Of a DNA stretch of 37,783 nucleotides, positions 1-7,538 are shown in pieces. Position numbers and translations under genes: made by a program. The notes under the pieces are model-generated. The model saw only the letters and a list, made by a program, of their open reading frames with translations. It made no database searches and had not been told where the DNA came from. Positions within the stretch are counted from its first letter, which is position 1; each line of letters starts with the position of its first letter. Source of the DNA: an uncultured Bacteroidales bacterium (GTDB taxonomy: Bacteria > Bacteroidota > Bacteroidia > Bacteroidales > Paludibacteraceae); the NCBI GenBank assembly GCA_900317745.1, contig ONHW01000013.1, positions 85,673-123,455 of the forward strand, read 5' to 3'.

Positions 1-197
1 CGGGCGGAGTGAAACACAGTCCCCTTGAACACACAATGCTCTATATAATGCGCCACTCCGTTCTCCTCCGGACGTTCGTCACGTGTACCGGCACCTATCA
101 TCACGCCGATATATGCCACCGCAGATTGCGTACGGCAGTGAACAATTTTGATATTATTGGGTAGTGTATGGTAAAAAAATTGCGTATTTTCTTGCAT
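1..197 (-). CDS. M16 family zinc peptidase, N-terminal part (cut by window edge)
   Basis: Reading the minus strand from an ATG at 195-197 gives 65 residues open to the window edge. They begin MQENTQFFYHTLPN and contain the inverted zinc motif HYIEH at residues 50-54, followed by FKGT, with the upstream pattern GAGTRDERPEENGVAH. This is the typical N-terminus of insulinase-like M16 peptidases (HxxEH, with H and H as zinc ligands and E as the catalytic base). Bacteroidota members are usually about 410-430 residues, so most of the gene lies outside the window. No signal peptide is seen, which fits the cytoplasmic or processing-peptidase-like members. The start codon abuts the -33 element of the plus-strand tRNA-Leu promoter. 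I see no clear promoter for this gene itself. Confidence 0.85.
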   Translation of the reverse strand, partial: MQENTQFFYHTLPNNIKIVHCRTQSAVAYIGVMIGAGTRDERPEENGVAHYIEHCVFKGTVFHSA

Positions 198-222
198 TTC
201 TCAAATTTTTATTGTACCTTTG
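191..222 (+). promoter_or_regulatory. Promoter for tRNA-Leu
   Basis: CTTG at 191-194, a 20-nt spacer, and TACCTTTG at 215-222 match the Bacteroidota consensus TTTG-N19-20-TAnnTTTG. The predicted start is about 40 nt upstream of tRNA-Leu. The promoter overlaps the start codon of the opposite-strand M16 gene. Confidence 0.75.
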
Positions 223-269
223 TCGTCGCTTTCGTGCTATGGCTTAACAGCCCAATTTGCCGAACGCGC

Positions 270-351
270 GCGGCATTGGCGGAATTGGTAGACGCGCCAG
301 ACTTAGGATCTGGTTCCTACAAGAGTGAAGGTTCGAGTCCTTTATGCCGCA
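270..351 (+). tRNA. tRNA-Leu (anticodon UAG)
   Basis: The acceptor stem GCGGCAT (270-276) pairs with ATGCCGC (344-350), and A351 is the discriminator. The anticodon stem CCAGA/TCTGG encloses the loop CTTAGGA, giving anticodon TAG, which reads CUN leucine codons. The T arm is GGTTCGAGTCC. The long variable region is typical of leucine class II tRNAs. CCA is not encoded, so it must be added after transcription. Confidence 0.95.
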
Positions 352-353
352 CG

Positions 354-379
354 ATGAGTCCTTAACGGGACTCATTTTT
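354..379 (+). terminator. Rho-independent terminator of tRNA-Leu, overlapping the end of mazG
   Basis: ATGAGTCC (354-361) and GGACTCAT (368-375) form an 8-bp stem around a 6-nt loop, followed by TTTT on the plus strand. The mazG stop codon (362-364, minus strand) lies in the loop. The right arm therefore also encodes the last residues of MazG. Confidence 0.8.
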
Positions 380-1150
380 CTTTGCCTCGTTCCAGAGCGC
401 ATCCATCTCGCCAAGCGTCATGTCTTTCAGTTCTTTTCCCTGCTCTTTCGCTTTTGCCTCCACATAGTTGAACCGGCGCATGAACTTCAGATTTGTCTGT
501 TCCAAGGCGTTGTCCGGGCGAATCTTGTACAAGCGTGCAGCGTTGATCATCGCAAACAGCAGGTCGCCAAACTCTTGCTCTTTGTTGCCTCCGTCTGCTT
601 TTGCAAGTTCTGCTTGCAGTTCGTCCAGTTCCTCATGCACCTTTTCCCACACGTCCTCGCGGTTCTCCCAGTCAAAGCCCACACCGGCGACCTTGTCCTG
701 TATCCGATATGCCTTAACAAGCGACGGGAGAGCGTCAGGTATTCCGCCCAGCACGGTTTTGTTGCCGCCTTTCTCCTTCAGTTTGACCTGCTCCCACAAA
801 TGACTCACCTGCTCGGCATCAGCAGCTGCAGCCTCGCCATACACGTGAGGATGTCGGAAAATCAGTTTGTCGCACAGACGGTTGCACACGTCGGCTATAT
901 CGAAATCGCCTGTCTCACTGCCCATCTTGGCATAAAACACCACGTGCAACAACACGTCACCCAGCTCCTTGCTGATCTCATTCATATCATGTTTGGATAT
1001 GGCAGACGCAAGTTCGAATGTCTCTTCTATCGTATTCTCACGCAGGCTGTCAAAAGTCTGTTTTCTATCCCACGGACACCTCTCCCTGAGTTCGTCCATG
1101 ATTGTCAGCAGCCGATCGAAGGCCGCTAATTGTTCTGCTCTTGTATGCAT
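362..1150 (-). CDS. mazG: MazG nucleoside triphosphate pyrophosphohydrolase
   Basis: The 262-residue protein has the length of full MazG with two tandem all-alpha NTP-PPase domains. Visible signatures are RCPWDRKQT near residue 25, the metal-binding EETFELASAI with ELGDVLLHVVFYA in domain 1, and EELDELQAEL with EFGDLLFAMINAAR in domain 2. E. coli MazG hydrolyses NTPs and dNTPs to monophosphates plus pyrophosphate in the cytoplasm, acting in housecleaning of aberrant nucleotides. The ATG at 1150 lies inside the lpxH-like gene, whose stop is at 1126, so the two genes overlap by 25 nt and are probably translationally coupled. This is the last gene of the minus-strand transcript that starts before 5408. 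Its stop codon sits in the loop of the tRNA-Leu terminator. Confidence 0.93.
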   Translation of the reverse strand: MHTRAEQLAAFDRLLTIMDELRERCPWDRKQTFDSLRENTIEETFELASAISKHDMNEISKELGDVLLHVVFYAKMGSETGDFDIADVCNRLCDKLIFRHPHVYGEAAAADAEQVSHLWEQVKLKEKGGNKTVLGGIPDALPSLVKAYRIQDKVAGVGFDWENREDVWEKVHEELDELQAELAKADGGNKEQEFGDLLFAMINAARLYKIRPDNALEQTNLKFMRRFNYVEAKAKEQGKELKDMTLGEMDALWNEAKKNESR

Positions 1151-1917
1151 TGTAGTTCTAATTTGCCTTGTTCATCCATTGCTGCATAAGTCCACTGGCG
1201 GAAGCAATCGCCAAGAATAACGACCCGCGCACCGTTTGCCAGCTCCAGATCCAGTTCAATATGCCTGTGCCCGAATATGTAATAGTCCAGATGTCTGCTT
1301 TGCTCCTGCTCCTTGGCGTATAGCACCAGCTCCTCACGGTTTTCACCTTTGTAACCGCACGGATTAGCCAGTTCTTTGAGCCGTGATTTTCTTGCCCAGT
1401 TGTAGCCTAAACGGTTACCGAGTGCAGGCGGCACGAGGCGAAACAGCGCTTGCGCCACGGGGTTATGAAACAGACGCCTCAGGCGCATAAACGAGCGGAT
1501 CTTCCTTTGTATCTCTTTCGGAAACTGCTTGATATAATCCTTCGGCACCAGTCCGTCACCGTGTGCCAGCATACAACATTTGCCGGCTATAGTCACTACC
1601 TCGGGTTTGCGGTGTACTGTCACTCCCGTTCGTCGAGCCAGTTCGCCGTACGTCCATATATCGTGATTGCCTATGAAGTAATGTATTTCTATCCCTCTGC
1701 CTGTCAACTCTTTCAGGCAATCCAACAGCGGACTATACTCTTCTTTTGACTTGTCACGCCATACATATTCGCTCCAGAAGTCGAAGATGTCTCCCAGCAT
1801 GTAAATCGCAGTTGCATCCTGAGCCAGCGCATTCAGCAGACCCACGAAACGCAACTGGTGCTGCGGGTTATCCATAGCACGACTGCCTATATGTGCATCG
1901 CTTAAGAAGTAGATCAT
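1126..1917 (-). CDS. lpxH: UDP-2,3-diacylglucosamine diphosphatase (LpxH-type)
   Basis: This 263-residue calcineurin-like metallophosphoesterase shows the complete metal-site set: SDAH (D7, H9), GDIFD (42-46), GNHD near 83, AHGD in the middle and GHRH near 217. The spacing, the length and the region after GNHD match the LpxH group, which cleaves UDP-2,3-diacylglucosamine to lipid X and UMP at the inner membrane in lipid A synthesis. It follows the MIP18-like gene after 41 nt and overlaps mazG by 25 nt. The assignment as LpxH rather than another phosphoesterase of the family rests on motif layout. An LptF/G permease for LPS export lies in the same window but in a different transcript. Confidence 0.82.
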   Translation of the reverse strand: MIYFLSDAHIGSRAMDNPQHQLRFVGLLNALAQDATAIYMLGDIFDFWSEYVWRDKSKEEYSPLLDCLKELTGRGIEIHYFIGNHDIWTYGELARRTGVTVHRKPEVVTIAGKCCMLAHGDGLVPKDYIKQFPKEIQRKIRSFMRLRRLFHNPVAQALFRLVPPALGNRLGYNWARKSRLKELANPCGYKGENREELVLYAKEQEQSRHLDYYIFGHRHIELDLELANGARVVILGDCFRQWTYAAMDEQGKLELQCIQEQNN

Positions 1918-1921
1918 AATA

Positions 1922-1956
<35 letters not shown>

Positions 1957-1958
1957 GA

Positions 1959-2273
1959 TTATAAGAACCCTAATTCCAACTTTGCTTCTTCACTCATCAT
2001 ATCTTTGTTCCACTCTGGCTCAAACACCAGATTGACATCAACCTGCTTTATGCCTTCCACCGTGCCGACTTTCTGCCGAATGTCTTCCATCAGGAAGTCT
2101 GACGCCGGACAGCTCGGTGCTGTCAGGGTCATATCGATAGCACACACGCCATCGTCGGATATATCAATGCGATAGATAAGCCCGAGGTCATAAATATTCA
2201 CGGGTATCTCAGGGTCAAACACGGTCTTGAGCATTTGCAGTACCTGCTCTTCTCTCTCCAAAAATTCGTTCAT
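1959..2273 (-). CDS. MIP18/DUF59-family Fe-S maturation protein
   Basis: This 104-residue protein is a single MIP18 (DUF59) domain. It has the signatures DPEIPVNIYDLGLIY near residue 20 and TAPSCPASD near 51, whose cysteine is the conserved reactive residue. Family members (SufT, PaaD, and the N-terminal part of bacterial Mrp/ApbC) act in assembly or delivery of iron-sulfur clusters. Bacteroidota commonly have such a standalone copy. The start lies 5 nt after the RNase R stop, so the two are cotranscribed. I see no Suf gene next to it, so the partner protein cannot be read from context. Confidence 0.85.
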   Translation of the reverse strand: MNEFLEREEQVLQMLKTVFDPEIPVNIYDLGLIYRIDISDDGVCAIDMTLTAPSCPASDFLMEDIRQKVGTVEGIKQVDVNLVFEPEWNKDMMSEEAKLELGFL

Positions 2274-2278
2274 TATTA

Positions 2279-4036
2279 TTATTGTTTAGCACGCCGGAAG
2301 TCAATGCGCCGTTGCAGTGCATCGGCACGCAGCACTTCCACGCGAATGCGGTCGCCCAAGGTGATCTTCTCACCGGTCTTGTCACTCACAAGGCAATATT
2401 CATCTTCGTTGAACGACCAGTATTCCTCCGAACCCAGTTCGCGCACATGCAGCAGACCTTCGCAATGGGTGTCTATAAGTTGTACATATACGCCATATTC
2501 CGTTACTCCGCTGACCACGCCTTCGAACACCTCGCCTATATGTTGCTCCATCCACTCAGCCTGTTTGTATTTCACCGAAGCGCGCTCGGCGGCTACAGCA
2601 AGTTGCTCGCGGTCGGAGCAGTGGCGGCACGCCTCTTCCAGGTCACCCATGGTGGCTTGTGCCTTGCCGGTAAGAATATACTTGTTCACCAGCCTGTGAA
2701 CTATCATGTCGGGATAACGGCGGATAGGTGACGTGAAATGGGTGTAATAGGGAAACGCTAAGCCATAGTGCCCTATATTGTGTGTCGAATAGTACGCCTT
2801 GGGCATTGTGCGGATGGCAATCGTGTGTATCAACTCCTGCTCCGGTGTGCCCGTGCTCTCCGCCAGCAGATGTTTGATCGCCTTGGTTGCGCCCTTGGTG
2901 CCATTCTCATTCTTGCTGTCCTTTTTAGGCAGACGCATTGAATAGCCAAACTTTTGTACGAACTTGCTGAGCGCTTCCACTTTGTCAGGATCGGGCACGT
3001 CGTGCACACGATACACCGAATCTTTGTTGGTGCCGGACAGTTGCATGGCTATTGTCCGGTTAGCCAGCAACATAAATTCCTCAATCAGGTGGTGCGATGG
3101 CGTTGACTCTACCAGTTTGAAACCCGTAGGCTTGCCTTGTTCGTCAACAAGCACTTTTATCTCCTCGCGTTCAAAGTCTATCGCACCATGGCGGAAACGT
3201 TCTTCACGCAGGATGTCCGCCATTCGGTTGAGTTCCTGTATAGCCTCTATCACATCGCCGCCTATCACGCCACCGTGCACCGACTCTTCCGACATCTGCT
3301 GACCGTCAATAATCTGCTGTGCCTGCTCATAATCGAGGCGCACGTCCGAACGGATGATAGTTCGGCAAATCTTGTGCTTGAGCACTTTTGCCTTGCTATT
3401 CATGGTGAAAACGACGGACATACACAGCTTGTCTTCGTTCGGGCGAAGCGAGCAGAGCTCGTTGCACAGCCGCTCGGGCAACATAGGAATAGTACGGTCC
3501 ACCAGATATACTGATGTGCCGCGGTTGTACGCCTCACTGTCCAGCAATGTGCCGGACTCTACATAATGGGTCACGTCGGCTATATGGACGCCCACCTCAT
3601 ATTCCTCTTCACCACAACGGCGGAAAGACAGCGCGTCGTCGAAATCCTTGGCATCGAACGGATCAATCGTGAACGTCAACGCGTCGCGCATATCGCGGCG
3701 GCGGTAGATCTCCTGCGTACTTATATCAGCGTCGATTGCAGAAGCCTCCTGCTCCGCCTCGGCGGGATAATTGTACGGCAACCCATACTCTGCCAGTATG
3801 GCGTGCATCTCTGCATCGTTGTCACCGCTATGCCCGAGCACATCGATGATCTTTCCCATTGGCGGTGCCTTGCGTGTAGCAGGACGGATGACTTCCACAA
3901 CCACCCTGTCGCCATCGTCTGCACCATGCAGGTATCGCGGTGCAACGGCTATATTCTCAATATACGTCTTGCGGTCAGTGAGCACCTCAGCACCGTAACG
4001 CGAGAGAATCAGTGTACCAACTAATCGTTCGTGCAT
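2279..4036 (-). CDS. rnr: RNase R family 3'-5' exoribonuclease, short N-terminus
   Basis: The 585-residue protein has one cold-shock-like OB segment (residues 6-50, with YIENIAVAPRYLHGADDGDRV). An RNB catalytic domain follows with IDPFDAKDFDDA near 123-134, whose aspartates are the Mg2+ ligands. The C-terminal S1 domain starts at GEVFEGVVSGVTEYGVYVQL near 500. RNase R degrades structured RNA processively from the 3' end. E. coli RNase R has about 810 residues and typical Bacteroides copies about 700, so the N-terminal helix-turn-helix and first OB portion and the basic C-terminal tail are missing here. An in-frame TAG lies just upstream of the ATG at 4036, so the short N-terminus is not a start-call artefact. 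It lies 23 nt after the NrdJ-like gene and 5 nt before the MIP18-like gene. Confidence 0.88.
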   Translation of the reverse strand: MHERLVGTLILSRYGAEVLTDRKTYIENIAVAPRYLHGADDGDRVVVEVIRPATRKAPPMGKIIDVLGHSGDNDAEMHAILAEYGLPYNYPAEAEQEASAIDADISTQEIYRRRDMRDALTFTIDPFDAKDFDDALSFRRCGEEEYEVGVHIADVTHYVESGTLLDSEAYNRGTSVYLVDRTIPMLPERLCNELCSLRPNEDKLCMSVVFTMNSKAKVLKHKICRTIIRSDVRLDYEQAQQIIDGQQMSEESVHGGVIGGDVIEAIQELNRMADILREERFRHGAIDFEREEIKVLVDEQGKPTGFKLVESTPSHHLIEEFMLLANRTIAMQLSGTNKDSVYRVHDVPDPDKVEALSKFVQKFGYSMRLPKKDSKNENGTKGATKAIKHLLAESTGTPEQELIHTIAIRTMPKAYYSTHNIGHYGLAFPYYTHFTSPIRRYPDMIVHRLVNKYILTGKAQATMGDLEEACRHCSDREQLAVAAERASVKYKQAEWMEQHIGEVFEGVVSGVTEYGVYVQLIDTHCEGLLHVRELGSEEYWSFNEDEYCLVSDKTGEKITLGDRIRVEVLRADALQRRIDFRRAKQ

Positions 4037-4059
4037 AAGACTTTCTATCGTTACGTAGG

Positions 4060-4557
4060 TTACATGGTTTGTATCTGTTGCGTTTCATCCTCCGGCATCT
4101 GTTGGTCGGCAGGGAGATACTTCTTCAGTGCACGCTCCACACCCACTTTCCATGAGTTGATGGATTCTGAATCCATCTCCAGACCGGAAATCATCTTCAC
4201 CACCTGATCAATCGGCATACCATAGCGTAACACGCCGGAGATAAGCTTGGCATAGTTCCAAAACTCCTTGTCGAACTTGTAACTCAAGCCTTCCATGGTC
4301 GTCTTGAAACCGCGGGTATTGACGAACTGGAAGTCATACCGCTTCGTTCCATCTTCCTGCACGACTTTGATGATCTTGCCTTTGCTCACCGACTTGGGTA
4401 TGAGCAGGCCTTCATCATCGTCTGCCAGGCCGGTGAAGATCTCATACGGACGACCGTCCAGCAGACCGATGAACGCTATCCATTTGTCCTTATTGTTCTG
4501 AAACCGCACAACGTCGCACTCCAGCTCCGCGGGGCGTTTTTGAGGAGAATTTGTCAT
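4060..4557 (-). CDS. Standalone protein resembling the C-terminal domain of B12-dependent ribonucleotide reductase (NrdJ)
   Basis: This 165-residue protein contains KRPAELECDVVRFQNN, WIAFIGLLDGRPYEIFTG and EFWNYAKLISGVLRYGMP. I recognise these from the region that follows the catalytic barrel in adenosylcobalamin-dependent (class II) ribonucleotide reductases. The catalytic radical-site and finger-loop regions are absent, so it cannot be a reductase on its own. No nrd gene is adjacent. It lies between the acyl-ACP thioesterase (20-nt gap) and RNase R. Possible roles are a regulatory or accessory piece of a split reductase, or a nucleotide-binding protein of its own; the sequence does not decide. 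Confidence 0.72.
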   Translation of the reverse strand: MTNSPQKRPAELECDVVRFQNNKDKWIAFIGLLDGRPYEIFTGLADDDEGLLIPKSVSKGKIIKVVQEDGTKRYDFQFVNTRGFKTTMEGLSYKFDKEFWNYAKLISGVLRYGMPIDQVVKMISGLEMDSESINSWKVGVERALKKYLPADQQMPEDETQQIQTM

Positions 4558-4561
4558 AGTA

Positions 4562-4596
4562 TTTCACCTTTCAATTTTCAATTTTCACCTTTCACC
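4562..4596. repeat. Heptamer tract covering the 3' end of the acyl-ACP thioesterase gene
   Basis: On the coding (minus) strand the order is GGTGAAA, GGTGAAA, ATTGAAA, ATTGAAA, GGTGAAA. The first units encode the last residues KVKGEN of the thioesterase, whose stop TGA falls inside an ATTGAAA unit. Confidence 0.88.
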
Positions 4597-5408
4597 TTCC
4601 CGATTACAGCCGCGCATGACGTCAAGCCTTCGGAATTGAGCATCTGATAACGAATCATATCGCCTTCATCCTGATAAGCGATGGTCGTTCTCCCGCCTGC
4701 CTGCACCTCACGCGAGTAGTGTATATCCAGGCACCATGTCTCACCCGTACCGCTTTCCGCATCAGGCACTACGCTGCCGGCTGCCGGTTGCCCCAATTGC
4801 CACTTGGTCAGCTCCAGGGGCAGATAGGTGTCAAGCATCGCTTGCAGGTACTTGCACGAGTTGCAGTGGCGGTTGTAGTCAAGATCCGAATAGCGTATCG
4901 TATAGGGTATCTGCTGCGCATCAGGCAATGAGGTCATACGCACCGCACGCGGCATAGGCAGCACCTCGCCGTCAACACACCCCTCAAACATCGGGTCGTT
5001 GAAGATATTTGCAATCTCGCGTTTCTCCATATCCAGCACTGCCCAGACACTCTTGCACTCGCCTATCAGACGCCAGCCGCTACGATCATTATTCTGCGGA
5101 TCAACTTGTGCTATCGACGGCTTGAGATAGATTCGGAAGTCACGCGTTGACAACATGTGCGCGTTCTGCTCAATCCACGTTTCAAATACCACTTTTTCCT
5201 GCGGCATAGGCATATAACTCATCTGCACAGACAGGTGGGTCAAAATCCATGTCAGATCACGCGGATGGAGCACGGCTATGCCGAAGCCCAAATCATCCGC
5301 TACCGTCCCTGCCACCTCCAGCAGATACTCCTCCAAGGCTACCCAGCGAAGGTGTTTGGTATCATCCACGTCCTGGTAACGGATAGTGTATTCATAACAA
5401 TATTTCAT
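4578..5408 (-). CDS. Acyl-ACP thioesterase (FatA/FatB-like)
   Basis: The 276-residue protein is a double hot-dog fold thioesterase. The N-terminal hot dog starts YEYTIRYQDVDDTKHLRW and includes LTWILTHLSVQM. The second contains YTIRYSDLDYNRHCNS near residue 170, whose N and H are the conserved catalytic-type residues of the family. These enzymes release free fatty acids from acyl-ACP in the cytoplasm. The length fits bacterial acyl-ACP thioesterases (about 245-280). It has its own promoter at 5449-5480 and is first in the transcript running through mazG. The last six residues (KVKGEN) are encoded by the heptamer tract at 4562-4596. Confidence 0.88.
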   Translation of the reverse strand: MKYCYEYTIRYQDVDDTKHLRWVALEEYLLEVAGTVADDLGFGIAVLHPRDLTWILTHLSVQMSYMPMPQEKVVFETWIEQNAHMLSTRDFRIYLKPSIAQVDPQNNDRSGWRLIGECKSVWAVLDMEKREIANIFNDPMFEGCVDGEVLPMPRAVRMTSLPDAQQIPYTIRYSDLDYNRHCNSCKYLQAMLDTYLPLELTKWQLGQPAAGSVVPDAESGTGETWCLDIHYSREVQAGGRTTIAYQDEGDMIRYQMLNSEGLTSCAAVIGKVKGEN

Positions 5409-5448
5409 TATTTATGCTTCAAAAATGAGAGTTATTTCAAAAAGTTTG

Positions 5449-5480
5449 CAAATATACAAAAAAAATCGCACATTTGCAAG
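5449..5480 (-). promoter_or_regulatory. Promoter of the thioesterase-to-mazG transcript
   Basis: On the minus strand CTTG (5480-5477), a 20-nt spacer and TATATTTG (5456-5449) match the Bacteroidota promoter pattern, about 40 nt upstream of the thioesterase start. Confidence 0.8.
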
Positions 5481-5517
5481 TTTTGTGAGATTTTTTTTCG
5501 TAATTGTCTCCTTTCTG

Positions 5518-6150
5518 CTAATTTTCTCCCTGGTCTGCTTCGCACACAACCGAATACGCGTACCCCGAGCCATACCCGGTATGAAACATGTATGCATCCG
5601 CTTCGTTCAACAGCATCGGCAGCGTATTCATATCAAGTCCTGTACCAAGCAACTTCACGTATGCTTCCTTGCGCGTCCATAGTTCGGTGAACATAAGTCG
5701 GGGATCGTCAGCCTCAGCAATGCTCTGACGCTCGGTAGCATTCATTGTGCGCTCCAGAAAATGACTGTCGCCTACCCGCTCCTGTGACACAACAGCTTCT
5801 ATGTCTATCCCTACAGGCCGGTTGCTTACTGCCACGGCTATTGTATTCTTCGTATGGGATAGCGAGAAGTATATGTTTTCCTCCCGCACGCTGCCTACGG
5901 TCAACCAGGGTTTACCATAGTCGTCCTCCACGTATGTCAGTTCGCTCAGTGAGCTTATGGCGGGCAAAAAACTATGCGATACCAGTAACTCATGCAGTAT
6001 CTCCCACACACGCAGGCAGCAATATTGCCCGTGCAGGTGTTTGTAACGCATCGCCTTGTCACGACGCGAAAAAGGAACAAGCGGTAATAGTCGGGCTACT
6101 ACCGCTTGCATTGTTTGCGAATCAGGTATGTCTTCTATCCGATAGAACAT
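5518..6150 (-). CDS. 4'-phosphopantetheinyl transferase (Sfp/HetI type)
   Basis: This 210-residue protein has the three Sfp-type motifs: FSLSH near residue 94, the Mg2+-binding VGIDIEAV near 112, and the signature WTRKEAYVKLLGTGL near 158. The family transfers 4'-phosphopantetheine from CoA to a serine on acyl or peptidyl carrier proteins. With no biosynthetic cluster nearby, fatty-acid acyl carrier protein is the most likely substrate, but that is inference. It starts 19 nt after the end of the Trp/His-rich gene and is last in the transcript beginning at cdd. It also ends in GEN, like two neighbours with heptamer tails, though the tract here is not clear. Confidence 0.88.
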   Translation of the reverse strand: MFYRIEDIPDSQTMQAVVARLLPLVPFSRRDKAMRYKHLHGQYCCLRVWEILHELLVSHSFLPAISSLSELTYVEDDYGKPWLTVGSVREENIYFSLSHTKNTIAVAVSNRPVGIDIEAVVSQERVGDSHFLERTMNATERQSIAEADDPRLMFTELWTRKEAYVKLLGTGLDMNTLPMLLNEADAYMFHTGYGSGYAYSVVCEADQGEN

Positions 6151-6169
6151 TGTTCAATCATCTGTTTGC

Positions 6170-7522
6170 TCATCTGCGTGAAGAACCGCCACCGGATGAA
6201 CGTCCGCCACCTGAACTGCCTCCTGACGAACGACCGCCACCGCCACTGAATCCTCCTGATGAACGTCCGCCGCCGCTATAGCCGCTTCCCGAGGAACGTG
6301 AGCCGCCATACGAACTACCTGACGAACGGCTTGAACTGCTGCTTGTGCGACTTACGCTACCCGATGAGCGGGAAGGACCTGATGCACGCGTCGTAGCTGT
6401 ACTTGAGGTACGCTGGGTCGTTGCCGTTGAGCGTTGGGTCGTTGCCGTCGAGCGCTGACCGCCGGAAGAGGTACGTTGCACACTGCCTGACGTACGCTGA
6501 CTACCTGCCGATGAACGTTGAACAGTGGCAGTTGTTGCGCGCTGGCTGCCGGCAGAGGTACGCTGAACACTTGTAGCCGAGCGCTGACCTGCGGAAGCGA
6601 TACGTGTCGTGGCAGCCTGACGGGTGGTGCTGGCTGACGGACGGCGAATAGCCGTACTGCCGAAGGTGTTCTCGCTACCGGATGCACGGCGTACACCATG
6701 GGACGAACCTACGCGAGTGGCAGCAATGCTTCCCTGACGGGCGGCTATGCCTGCACCTGCCGAACGCGTAGCTGCCGAACGGCTTGCATCCAGCCTGCGC
6801 GCATTAGTCACTCCGCTGTTGCGTGCCGCAAACGAACGGTTACTATTAGCTGTTGCGAACTCGCGACGGGCTACCGTATGACGCATGCTGCCGTATGCCT
6901 CACGCGGACGGGATGCGTAGCGGAACGAGCAGTAAGGATGGTAGTGGTGCCAGTGGTAGCAGCGATGCCAGTACGCATGGTACGAGCAGCAGTGCCAGCT
7001 ATGCCACCAGTGAGGATAATATCCCCAATACCAGGGCGATGTCCAGCATGTCCAGAAGGGATCCCAGAACCAGTCGTAGATGTACGGACGGTAGATATAC
7101 ACAGGCTCTATCACGTAGTTCGCACCGTATATGTACTCATCACCGATCACCTGGGTGGTGACTTCACCTGTAGATTCATCTTTCTCTACATATATCGAGG
7201 CAACATCCTGGAACACATCCTTTGCCAGTACAGCCTGGATAACAACCAGGTGTTTGTTGTCAGCGGATGTCTCTACCACGCGCAGATAATCCACCACTCC
7301 GTCACCGTTCAGGTCAAGATTGGTGAAAGCGGAGTCCGGGTTATTGAGCATGGTTTCGAACTCCTCAACGTTCTTAACCGTGCCGAACAATGTAGCCACC
7401 GCCTTCAAATCAAGCGCTTGGCTTATGTCCTCTGAGTTGGCAGAAACCGTGATGGTCTCGTCTGCCCAAGTACACCAACTAACTGTAGTCAGCAGTACCA
7501 AAAGTGATAGCAAGCGTTTCAT
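6170..7522 (-). CDS. Secreted protein with EF-hand-like motif, Trp/His/Tyr-rich segment and Ser/Arg/Gly repeat tail
   Basis: I do not recognise a functional family. The 450-residue protein starts with a signal peptide (MKRLLSLLVLLTTVSWCTWA). A folded domain (about 22-150) follows, with an EF-hand-like loop DLNGDGVVDYLRVVE near 70-84. An aromatic and histidine-rich stretch comes next (about 150-200; many W, Y and H with several C). The last 250 residues are low complexity: repeats of (Q)RTSAGSQR and QRSTATT type, then SGGGRSSGG runs ending RSSGGGSSRR. The acidic loop and the His/Cys-rich patch suggest metal binding, and the arginine/glycine tail suggests an intrinsically disordered surface region; both are inferences. 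It starts 16 nt after ribBA and precedes the phosphopantetheinyl transferase by 19 nt. Confidence 0.7.
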   Translation of the reverse strand: MKRLLSLLVLLTTVSWCTWADETITVSANSEDISQALDLKAVATLFGTVKNVEEFETMLNNPDSAFTNLDLNGDGVVDYLRVVETSADNKHLVVIQAVLAKDVFQDVASIYVEKDESTGEVTTQVIGDEYIYGANYVIEPVYIYRPYIYDWFWDPFWTCWTSPWYWGYYPHWWHSWHCCSYHAYWHRCYHWHHYHPYCSFRYASRPREAYGSMRHTVARREFATANSNRSFAARNSGVTNARRLDASRSAATRSAGAGIAARQGSIAATRVGSSHGVRRASGSENTFGSTAIRRPSASTTRQAATTRIASAGQRSATSVQRTSAGSQRATTATVQRSSAGSQRTSGSVQRTSSGGQRSTATTQRSTATTQRTSSTATTRASGPSRSSGSVSRTSSSSSRSSGSSYGGSRSSGSGYSGGGRSSGGFSGGGGRSSGGSSGGGRSSGGGSSRR

Positions 7523-7538
7523 AACAATAGTTTTTTAG

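Noticed and set aside
344-1129. Long plus-strand open frame opposite mazG
   Set aside because: It is the antisense shadow of mazG, whose protein motifs are clear.
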